64,000 bases of DNA from assembly GCF_027568475.1 (NCBI RefSeq), contig NZ_JANKZG010000002.1:305295-369294 (forward strand), written 5' to 3'. Numbering within the stretch: position 1 is the first letter of the stretch; every line of letters begins with the position of its first letter. The notes beneath the pieces are model-generated. The model saw only the letters and a program-made list of their open reading frames with translations. It ran no database searches and had not been told where the DNA came from. Of the stretch, positions 57,216-64,000 are shown piece after piece. The DNA is from Acinetobacter sp. HY1485. GTDB lineage: Bacteria; Pseudomonadota; Gammaproteobacteria; Pseudomonadales; Moraxellaceae. The position numbers and the translations under genes are program-made.

Positions 57216-58583
57216 ATGTACGAACCCTACCCCACGCCTGAAATTAGTCACGAACATAAAAAATACCGTTATAGCAGTCTGTGGCAATATGCAAAGCAAG
57301 ATTTAAAAGTCTTGTTCTTTTTTGTGTTAGTTGCAAGTTTAGTGGGCTTTGGGCTTGGCTACTTTTGGATTTGCCTTAGTATTGCATGTGTGTGCTTTTT
57401 AGGCGTTCAACTGCGTTCACTGTACCTCATTAACTATTGGATTTCTCATCATCCGTACGATGTTCCCCCTAACATCAATGGAATTTGGGGCGCGCTGTTA
57501 TTTAATATTTATCGTGCGCAACGCCAAGAACGTATTGTGCAAGCAGAGATGGTAGGGTTAATTGATCGGGCGCAAGCCTCTTTGGTTGCCTTAAGCGAAG
57601 CTGTGGTGCTAACCGATGAGTTCCATCAAATTGAGTGGTGGAACCCCGCTGCCGAACGTTTACTTGGCATTAAAGAAGTTGACCGTGGGCGTAGCTTATT
57701 GGGTATTTTAAGACAGCCTAGTTTTATTGAATACTTCCATCATATGGATGAACATCCCGATGGCTTAAAGCTACAATCCACCTTAGATGAAGATCAATAT
57801 ATTCAAGTAAAACTAACAGGTTTTGGCGTAGAAAGTCGTTTACTGCTTGCCTACGATATCACACGCGTTCATAACTTAGAGCAAATGCGGAAAGACTTTG
57901 TAGATAATATCTCGCATGAACTACGTACTCCCCTTACTGTATTAAGTGGTTATTTAGAAACATTCCGTGATCAAGATGATTTTAATCCACGTTGGAACCG
58001 TGCTTTTGACCAAATGCAGTCACAAACACGGCGAATGAATGCATTAGTAAACGATTTACTCTTATTATCTCGCCTAGAAAATGATAAAAAAATTGCTAAA
58101 AACCAAATTGTTGATATGCCAAGTTTGATGAATCAATTATTTGATGATGCACAAGCCTACAACACAGAATATGGGCATATGCTTCATTTAGAACTTGATA
58201 GCCATAGCGATTTAATTGGTTCAGATATGGAGCTTGCGAGTGCTTTTGGGAACCTCATTACCAATGCTATTAAATACACACCTCAAGGTGGTGGCATTAT
58301 TACTATTGGTTGGCACGAAGACCAAACGCATGGCTACTTTACCGTACAAGATAACGGCATTGGCATTGACCCTAAACATTTACCTCGCTTAACCGAGCGT
58401 TTTTACCGTGTTGATACCGCACGTAGCCGTCAAACAGGGGGGACAGGTTTGGGGCTTGCGATTGTAAAACATGTCTTAATGCAACACGGGGCTTACTTAG
58501 AAATTGATTCTAAAGCTAATCAAGGCTCTTGCTTTAAAGCAATTTTTCCAAAAGAGCGTCTGTACCAAAGTGAATCGCTTTAA
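57216..58583 (+). CDS. phoR: Phosphate regulon sensor kinase PhoR
   Basis: A 455-aa histidine kinase. Two membrane helices (about 29-50 and 54-72) are followed by a short linker, a PAS domain (about 120-215), a HisKA dimerisation domain with the phosphoacceptor in DFVDNISHELRTPLTVL, and the HATPase_c domain with NAIKYTPQGGG, DNGIGIDPKHLPRLTERFYRVD and GTGLGLAIVKHV. This layout is that of PhoR, which senses phosphate through PstSCAB-PhoU. It is an operon with phoB; pst genes are not here. Confidence 0.94.
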   Translation: MYEPYPTPEISHEHKKYRYSSLWQYAKQDLKVLFFFVLVASLVGFGLGYFWICLSIACVCFLGVQLRSLYLINYWISHHPYDVPPNINGIWGALLFNIYRAQRQERIVQAEMVGLIDRAQASLVALSEAVVLTDEFHQIEWWNPAAERLLGIKEVDRGRSLLGILRQPSFIEYFHHMDEHPDGLKLQSTLDEDQYIQVKLTGFGVESRLLLAYDITRVHNLEQMRKDFVDNISHELRTPLTVLSGYLETFRDQDDFNPRWNRAFDQMQSQTRRMNALVNDLLLLSRLENDKKIAKNQIVDMPSLMNQLFDDAQAYNTEYGHMLHLELDSHSDLIGSDMELASAFGNLITNAIKYTPQGGGIITIGWHEDQTHGYFTVQDNGIGIDPKHLPRLTERFYRVDTARSRQTGGTGLGLAIVKHVLMQHGAYLEIDSKANQGSCFKAIFPKERLYQSESL

Positions 58584-58626
58584 TGCTGTTATGATATGAC
58601 CTGTAAAAACGAACTCATATGGAATT

Positions 58627-58965
58627 ATGTCTAAAACGATAAAAATAGTCATTGGATTGGTGATGTGTTTAGGTGCATTTGTTTTCATCAAACTGACACT
58701 ACCTAGCCAAGAAGAAAAAGACCGCCACACTGCTTTATTGTGTGATGTCATTCGGCAACCCGAAACTCAAATGACTGAAACAGGCTTAATTGAAGCGGTT
58801 CATTTTTATCAAGAAAATAGTGTTCCTGCTTATGTCGTACATAAACCGAAATTTTATGAAGGATATACTCAAAAGATTGTTCGACATTATTTGCAACTCA
58901 GTGCAGAACAGCAACAAAAGGCAAAACAAGACTATAATCAGTGTGCTCAATTTGTTAAAGATTAG
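58627..58965 (+). CDS. Small single-pass membrane protein, unknown function
   Basis: A 112-aa protein with a signal-anchor helix (IKIVIGLVMCLGAFVFIKLTL) and a helical, charged remainder with QLSAEQQQKAKQDYNQCAQF near the end. I do not recognise the family. The frame is followed by a GCCCAC/GTGGGC dyad at about 58971-58990. It lies 43 bp after phoR on the same strand, perhaps part of its transcript. The GGA four bases before the ATG is too close for an ideal ribosome site. Confidence 0.65.
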   Translation: MSKTIKIVIGLVMCLGAFVFIKLTLPSQEEKDRHTALLCDVIRQPETQMTETGLIEAVHFYQENSVPAYVVHKPKFYEGYTQKIVRHYLQLSAEQQQKAKQDYNQCAQFVKD

Positions 58966-58981
58966 TATTTTTGCCCACCTC

Positions 58982-59719
58982 TTAAGTGGGCACAAATCGA
59001 AATCCTAGTTTTATACTTTCTTTCATATCTTTAAATATTTCACGATCTGCAATAACAAACAATAGCATTTCCAATTCATAAGGTTCTGCATCCTCACCCA
59101 AAATAGGCTGTGCATACTTTTTAATAAAGTTATAGTATTTAAAATAAGCATCCTGCTTTGACTCATACAAAGGTGTTGAACTATTTAAGTGATATAAATT
59201 TAGAATTGTGTTTAAGTCAAAGTTACTTAAAATTTTATTTCTACTTGTAGGGATTGGAAAGTAAAGGGTATTGAATTCGTATTTTAAAATTCACCAGTTA
59301 AGTGCAAAAATAGCTCTAGAATCATAAATAAAGAAATCATCTGGTTTTAAACATGACGCTATTTTAGATAAAGATGAAATAACATCAAAAGTATCAATCG
59401 TTAACTTTCTATTTTTTGACTGTTGTTTAAATTTTGCTATTTTTTCAATATTATTAGATGTTTCTTTAAAACTTCGAATACCACCCCATTCTTTGACTAT
59501 CCAAAAATCCACATCTGAATGCACAGGTGATTTTGAATATAGATCAAGTAAAATAGATTTTAGTTTTTTATTTTTTTCATAATCACTAATGGGAGTTGAT
59601 AGCTCTTTTTTTTGGCATGATGTAAAGAATGAATGATGTGCTGAAAAAGGCGCTTTATAACGTTGTCGCAAATCAACTTCATCTTTTATTCTTTTTAACT
59701 ACTCAATTAATACATTCAT
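58982..59719 (-). pseudogene. Unknown 245-codon gene broken by two in-frame stops
   Basis: One frame runs from ATG 59719 to a stop at 58982 with two internal stops: TAG at 59701-59699 (codon 7) and TGA at 59293-59291. Between and after them the frame reads a coherent protein: LKRIKDEVDLRQRYKAPFSAHHSFF, FKETSNNIEKIAKFKQQ, PDDFFIYDSRAIFALNW, then after the TGA ILKYEFNTLYFPIPTSRNK and KKYAQPILGEDAEPYELEML. A ribosome site (AGG seven bases before the ATG) is intact. No family is recognised, but IYDSRAIFALNW is suggestive of a conserved core. It follows the psd terminator. Smaller ORFs here are pieces of this one gene. Confidence 0.78.
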
Positions 59720-59729
59720 TTATTAACCT

Positions 59730-59753
59730 AAAAAAACGTGGCAAATGCCACGT
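59730..59753 (-). terminator. Rho-independent terminator of psd
   Basis: On the minus strand CGTGGCA and TGCCACG pair around TT, with a run of seven T. It is 6 bp past the psd stop codon. Confidence 0.88.
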
Positions 59754-59758
59754 CCTTA

Positions 59759-60610
59759 TTATTTGGTAAGATGACCCAAACGCTCACCCATCACCACTGC
59801 AGATTGTGCTTTAAATTGTTCTTCCCAAGCCATCACATCTTGTTCAAACAATACAATTGCCGTTGAACCTAAATAAAAACGACCAAGTTCATCGCCTTTG
59901 TTTAACGCTAAATCATGATGTTGAAGCTCTAAACGACCCGTTGGTTTAACCTTTCCTGTGGCAACAGTTTCAATACCTGCAACAATCATTGCACCGACCA
60001 ATACCACTGCCATACGTCCAATAGATGTATCAAACAGACACACCATACGCTCGTTACGCGCAAATAAACCCGATACATTTTCAGCAGTCACTTGGTTTAC
60101 CGAGAAAAGTTCACCTGGCACATACAAGGTTTCTGTTAATTTACCATCAAACGGCATATGCACACGGTGGTAGTCTTTAGGTGACAAATAAACTGTCGCA
60201 AATTGCCCATTTTTAAAAGGCATTGCAAGTTTAGGGTCGCCAATCAACTGTTCTACAGAAAAGCTTTGCCCTTTTGCCTGAAAAACATCACCCTCTACAA
60301 TCGCACCAATTTGCGAAATAGCACCATCAGCAGGACACACCACAGCTTCTTGCGCTGTATCAATTTGACGTGCCGTTGTTTTTAGCGAACGGGTAAAAAA
60401 TTCGTTAAATGATTTATATTTAAGCGCATTTTTTTGTTCAGCAATTGACATATCAATGCCATATTTTGCTTTAAAGGCTTGAATAACCACATTTTTAACA
60501 ATCTTATTTTCACTTGCTGCAACTTTACCCACCACACGGCTTAGTTGGTGTTGTGGTACTAAATCTTGCGCTTTTAAAAACAACTGTTTTTGTAACGATT
60601 TGAGGCTCAA
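59759..60610 (-). CDS. psd: Phosphatidylserine decarboxylase
   Basis: Makes phosphatidylethanolamine, the major membrane lipid. The protein is about 283 aa and is processed at the autocleavage motif LGST ([11 protein letters not shown]), leaving a pyruvoyl group. Other motifs: [24 protein letters not shown], and [11 protein letters not shown]. The start is most likely TTG 60610, which overlaps the rhodanese stop (TTGA), with GGGAGAG eight bases upstream. An upstream ATG at 60658 in the same frame gives a non-homologous extension inside the rhodanese gene. A terminator follows. Confidence 0.94.
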   Translation of the reverse strand: MSLKSLQKQLFLKAQDLVPQHQLSRVVGKVAASENKIVKNVVIQAFKAKYGIDMSIAEQKNALKYKSFNEFFTRSLKTTARQIDTAQEAVVCPADGAISQIGAIVEGDVFQAKGQSFSVEQLIGDPKLAMPFKNGQFATVYLSPKDYHRVHMPFDGKLTETLYVPGELFSVNQVTAENVSGLFARNERMVCLFDTSIGRMAVVLVGAMIVAGIETVATGKVKPTGRLELQHHDLALNKGDELGRFYLGSTAIVLFEQDVMAWEEQFKAQSAVVMGERLGHLTK

Positions 60611-61437
60611 AGTGGCTTCTCTCCCATAACTGTTGGACTGTGTAGGCAATTGCCCCACTCACTCCACGCACCATCATATGCCATCACCTGCCAATTGAGT
60701 AAACGCCCAATCATATAAGCAAGCGCAGAACGATGATGTGATTGGCAATATACCACCACAGGTTTTGTTAAATCAAAACCCACTTGCTGTAATTGCTGTT
60801 TAATCTGATCTAAGGGATGCAATCTTAAATGATTTTTTGTACAAATTGCAGTGTTTGCTTCGTAATGTCGGGCATTTGGAATGTGTCCTGCCAATCTTGC
60901 AGTACGTTTTTGCCCTGTATATTCTTCCAAACTACGACAATCCCAAATTTGAATAGACTGTTCTTGCACATGTTCTTTTAGGGTTTGGTAGTCAACTTTA
61001 TATTGGGCTGATGTAGCAAAAGAGGGCTGAAAATATTGCTGAGGTATGATGGGTTGATGTACCTGATGGCTGATTGGGTATTTACCACTAAGCCATGCTT
61101 GGATGCCACCATTTAATAAACTTGTATTTAAAAAACCAATACAATGCAAGTTCCATAACAGTCGGCTTGCCCATGCGCCTCCTTCATCATCATAGGCCAC
61201 TACATGATCTGTTGGGGCAAGGTGCAAATGCTCAATTAAAGCCTGCATTTGAGTAAGTGAGGGCAAAAAACCCGAAGCAAGGTCAATAGGTTGGACAAGC
61301 TGTTTGGGTTGGGCATGTATTGCTTTAGGCAAATGTACTTGTTGATAGACTGTTCTACGCGTTAAATCTACAATTTTAACGCGTGGATCATCTAAATAAT
61401 CAACGAGTACATCAGCGTCTACTAATAAAGGTAGCAT
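60607..61437 (-). CDS. Sulfurtransferase (rhodanese, SseA-like)
   Basis: A 276-aa protein with two rhodanese domains. The first (about 1-125) is inactive-like; the second holds the active cysteine C231 in [13 protein letters not shown], with the [11 protein letters not shown] and HIPNARHY motifs before it. Family members transfer sulfur from thiosulfate or 3-mercaptopyruvate to thiols or cyanide. The CQSHHRS loop has a six-residue spacing. It lies between pncB (5 bp) and psd (overlap), so the three form one transcript despite unlike functions. Confidence 0.86.
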   Translation of the reverse strand: MLPLLVDADVLVDYLDDPRVKIVDLTRRTVYQQVHLPKAIHAQPKQLVQPIDLASGFLPSLTQMQALIEHLHLAPTDHVVAYDDEGGAWASRLLWNLHCIGFLNTSLLNGGIQAWLSGKYPISHQVHQPIIPQQYFQPSFATSAQYKVDYQTLKEHVQEQSIQIWDCRSLEEYTGQKRTARLAGHIPNARHYEANTAICTKNHLRLHPLDQIKQQLQQVGFDLTKPVVVYCQSHHRSALAYMIGRLLNWQVMAYDGAWSEWGNCLHSPTVMGEKPL

Positions 61438-61442
61438 GACAT

Positions 61443-62681
61443 TTATTTATGTAGTTTAGAGAGTTGGATTATTTCGCAATCTGTTTCTTCAATATCAAAC
61501 ACCTGACGCAAATATGCTAAAAAGGTATTGTTATCGGTCATGGTTTTACCCGGACTATCTGAAATTTTAGCAACTGACTGCCCATTACACTCCACCAATT
61601 TAAGTACAATATTAAGCGGTGTTACGCCCATATCATTGGTTAAATTTGTGCCAATGCCAAAACTCACTTTAAAGCGGTCTTTGAAGTATTGGTATAAATC
61701 CCATGCTTTTGGCAAAGTTAAACCATCACTAAAGGTGAGCATTTTGGTTTTACTGTCAATTTTTAGTTTTTGATAATGCGCATAGGCTTTATCGCCCCAT
61801 TCGTACGGGTCGCCACTGTCATGACGTAAGCCATCAAATAGTTTGGCAAAGTATAAATCGAAGTCACGCAAGAACGCATCCATTCCTACAACATCAGTGA
61901 GTGCAATACCTAAATCGCCACGATACTCTTGTACCCACGCTTCTAATGCTGCTTTTTGAAAATCACGTAGTCTTACATCAAGCGCTTGAAAGGCTTGCAA
62001 AAATTCATGCGCCATTGTACCAATAGGTGTAATACCCAATTCTTTAGCAAGTAAAACATTACTTGTACCTCTAAACATACATGGTACAGCTTGATGAAAT
62101 GTTTCTACCACATGCTTGTGCCAGCTCAAACTATAGCGCCGACGTGTACCAAAATCAGATACTAAAAATGGAGCATCTTTCGGTTGGCGTTTTTGTTCGA
62201 GTTGTTTAAGAAGTGCTAATTTTTCTTGTAAGCGACGCTCGCCTTCTGCCATAACGGCATCTGTATGCAAACGCTTAAAATAAAGTTCATTCACAATAGA
62301 GAGGACAAAAATTTCAAACATCAATGCTTGAACCATTGGTCCTTCAATATGAATATCTAAGCGTCCTTGCTCGTCAATTCCTGCTTGTATAAAGCGACGT
62401 TTGAGTTGAAATAACTCTAAGTAATCGACAAAGTCACTTTTGATAAAGCGTAAGTTACGTAGATAGGCAAGTTCTTCAGGCTTAAATCGTAAGCTACATA
62501 GATGATCTAATTGTTCGTTTAAGTCGCTTAAAATTTCAGTCAGTGGATAGACAGTATCTTCTAAATTACGACAGCGAAATTGGTAAACGCTATGGGTTTG
62601 CGGAAATTTGTGCAATACCACTTGCAACATCGTAAATTTATATAAATCTGTATCCAATAGCGATCGTATTATTGGTTCCAT
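61443..62681 (-). CDS. pncB: Nicotinate phosphoribosyltransferase
   Basis: Converts nicotinate and PRPP to nicotinate mononucleotide in NAD salvage. The 412-aa protein matches PncB: N-terminal [42 protein letters not shown] (the site of the phosphorylated histidine), [26 protein letters not shown] and [18 protein letters not shown]. It is the first gene of the pncB-rhodanese-psd unit. A promoter is expected in the 110 bp between it and the adhesin terminator. Confidence 0.95.
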   Translation of the reverse strand: MEPIIRSLLDTDLYKFTMLQVVLHKFPQTHSVYQFRCRNLEDTVYPLTEILSDLNEQLDHLCSLRFKPEELAYLRNLRFIKSDFVDYLELFQLKRRFIQAGIDEQGRLDIHIEGPMVQALMFEIFVLSIVNELYFKRLHTDAVMAEGERRLQEKLALLKQLEQKRQPKDAPFLVSDFGTRRRYSLSWHKHVVETFHQAVPCMFRGTSNVLLAKELGITPIGTMAHEFLQAFQALDVRLRDFQKAALEAWVQEYRGDLGIALTDVVGMDAFLRDFDLYFAKLFDGLRHDSGDPYEWGDKAYAHYQKLKIDSKTKMLTFSDGLTLPKAWDLYQYFKDRFKVSFGIGTNLTNDMGVTPLNIVLKLVECNGQSVAKISDSPGKTMTDNNTFLAYLRQVFDIEETDCEIIQLSKLHK

Positions 62682-62735
62682 ATGCGTATCAATCTTTTTT
62701 GACTTTCAGCATTAAAGCACATTTTTTTATAAGGT

Positions 62736-62773
62736 ATAAAAAAAATTACCGCCCATTAAAATGAGCGGTAATT
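62736..62773 (-). terminator. Rho-independent terminator of the trimeric adhesin gene
   Basis: On the minus strand ATTACCGC and GCGGTAAT pair around a loop that can also pair CAT/ATG, with a run of eight T after. It lies about 20 bp past the adhesin stop. Confidence 0.85.
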
Positions 62774-62791
62774 CAGGTTTTCTAGTTTAAA

Positions 62792-64000
62792 TTATTTCCA
62801 TTGGTAACCAACAGATACTGCGCCACCAACATTACTTCTAGAGTCGGCTGATGCACCAAGCTTCCAAATGTATTTGTTGTTGTCCGTAATGGCACTTGCA
62901 CCCACGGCAATGGCGCCTTCGCCTTTATATCCACCTAAACCTGCACTCACCATACTTAAACCTGGTTCGCTTGGTTGTGGTAAGTTACCAACTGCCATTG
63001 CACCTGCAATACCTGCGCTTGTATCGCGGCGTAATTCATTTAAACCTCGATTAGTTTGAGCAAACGCATTTTCTAGTGTATCTACACGTTTATCTACAGC
63101 CCCCAATGCATCACCTACATTGTTATATGCCCCACCTGCTACATTGTAGGTTGGTGCTGATACTTGTCCTGTTGATGCATCTACCGTAGAACCACCACCT
63201 AAGTAGTTAGATACATTGGTATTTGCTTGGTAAACCTGAGCACCATTGACTGCATCTTTGCTTGAGCTTGTGATACTACCATCAGCCACATTGGTTACTT
63301 TTTGGTTTCCTGCATTTACGCCATTGCTATCAATTTCAACTTGTCCAACTTTAACCGTATTTGCAGTAATGTCTTTAGACGTTGCCACTTGATAGTTGGT
63401 GCTGCCATCAGCATTATTAGAGGTGGTGACAACAATATTGTCGCCTTGAGTAACAGTTGATTTTGCTTTAGCTGCACTTTGGTTCACATTTTTGATCGCT
63501 TGATCAACAGTGGTTGCACCTGTACCGCCAATGTTAGTTGCAGTTACTTTGCCATCTGCATCAACCGTTGCATCACCACCAATAACGCTTGCAACACTGT
63601 TTGATACATTAGAAAGCTGTCCACCATTGATTGCATCTGTAGACCCTTGGGCAACTGAACCATTTGCCACACCTGTTACCGTACGATTACCTGATGTTCC
63701 TGCAACATTTACAGTTGTACCCCCTGTGTCTTGTCCAATGGTAATTGGGCTATTGGCATCCGCCTGTTTCACAATGCCTGTTTTACCTGATGTCACATCA
63801 CTAATATTGTTTTGCAAGTTACTAATATTGTTTGTATTCGCTGTGACTTGGCTTTGAACATTGGCAAGCTGTCCACCATTAACGGCATCTTTAGAACCTG
63901 CAGCCACTGTACCATCAGCCACATTGGTTACTTTTTGGTTTCCTGCACTAATACCTGCTTGTGTAATACTTGGTGTATTTGCAATCTGCGTACCTGTACT
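62792..64000 (-). CDS. Trimeric autotransporter adhesin (YadA/Ata-like), C-terminal part
   Basis: The frame is open from 64000 to the stop at 62792, so only the last 403 codons are here; the N-terminus lies beyond the window. At the end is a YadA anchor: LENAFAQTNRGLNELRRDTSAGIAGAMAVGNLPQPSEPGLSMVSAGLGGYKGEGAIAVGASAITDNNKYIWKLGASADS... ending in VGYQWK. Before it, three copies of a head/stalk module (GNQKVTNVADG...SKDAVNGGQ, GNRTVTGVANG...STDAINGGQ, GNQKVTNVADG...SKDAVNGAQ) repeat. These proteins trimerise and mediate binding to host matrix and biofilm. A GTG at 63922 is not the start. It ends at a terminator. Confidence 0.92.
   Translation of the reverse strand, partial: STGTQIANTPSITQAGISAGNQKVTNVADGTVAAGSKDAVNGGQLANVQSQVTANTNNISNLQNNISDVTSGKTGIVKQADANSPITIGQDTGGTTVNVAGTSGNRTVTGVANGSVAQGSTDAINGGQLSNVSNSVASVIGGDATVDADGKVTATNIGGTGATTVDQAIKNVNQSAAKAKSTVTQGDNIVVTTSNNADGSTNYQVATSKDITANTVKVGQVEIDSNGVNAGNQKVTNVADGSITSSSKDAVNGAQVYQANTNVSNYLGGGSTVDASTGQVSAPTYNVAGGAYNNVGDALGAVDKRVDTLENAFAQTNRGLNELRRDTSAGIAGAMAVGNLPQPSEPGLSMVSAGLGGYKGEGAIAVGASAITDNNKYIWKLGASADSRSNVGGAVSVGYQWK

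Noticed and set aside
58971..58990. GCCCAC/GTGGGC dyad as terminator after 58965
   Set aside because: No T-run follows in either direction, so I only mention it.
58982..59671. Two independent small genes at 58982-59170 and 59291-59671
   Set aside because: Both are in the same frame and continuous apart from a TGA, so they are pieces of one broken gene.

Overview
This window is a chromosomal stretch of an AT-rich gammaproteobacterium and most closely fits Acinetobacter or a near relative in Moraxellaceae. That placement is inferred from an Omp33-36-type porin, the order murG-murC-ddlB-ftsQ-ftsA-ftsZ-lpxC, a CtlX-type hydrolase beside an amino acid permease, and the C-terminal part of an Ata/YadA-like trimeric adhesin. 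Most of the content is conserved housekeeping. I see no prophage, integron, CRISPR array, rRNA, tRNA or intact insertion sequence.

Layout. 1-5400: truncated glycerophosphodiesterase gene, ArsR-type regulator with an Old Yellow Enzyme reductase, prfB with its programmed +1 frameshift, a 19-copy heptanucleotide repeat, a porin, and about 750 bp without a convincing gene. 5400-18800: recJ-pdxH-glmM, guaB, a di-iron metallo-beta-lactamase-fold protein, a TMEM165/GDT1 manganese exporter gene behind a yybP-ykoY riboswitch, aceE-aceF, an M23 peptidase and dciA. 18800-27000: the late division and cell wall cluster, all on the minus strand. 27000-35000: PhyH-type dioxygenase, gshB, an Lrp regulator divergent from a frameshifted ctlX and a permease, pyrE/exonuclease III, and an unknown protein. 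35200-35400: a GGA-rich small RNA gene that looks like the CsrB/RsmZ family. 35400-50000: mostly single genes (ArsC-like, DUF2147, an esterase with an altered nucleophile motif, a diguanylate cyclase, dsbD, hpf, parE-yqiA, dsbB-gshA, DUF924, DUF445). 50000-55000: AT-rich accessory-looking DNA with a small membrane protein, an MFS transporter with a tautomerase, DUF378 and an orphan DUF1629 immunity-like gene. 55000-64000: MATE exporter, phoB-phoR with a Pho box, a gene broken by two in-frame stops, pncB-rhodanese-psd, and the truncated trimeric autotransporter.

How the genes work together. Envelope building dominates: glmM makes the amino sugar precursor, murG/murC/ddlB make peptidoglycan, ftsQ/A/Z drive division, lpxC starts lipid A, and psd makes phosphatidylethanolamine. 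Thiol and oxidative balance is served by gshA, gshB, dsbB, dsbD and the Old Yellow Enzyme. Regulation visible in the DNA includes the manganese riboswitch, the Pho box, palindromic ArsR operators, the RF2 frameshift and the CsrA-sponge-like RNA. Genes interrupted in this sequence are ctlX (one extra T in a T7 run) and an unknown 245-codon gene (a TAG and a TGA).
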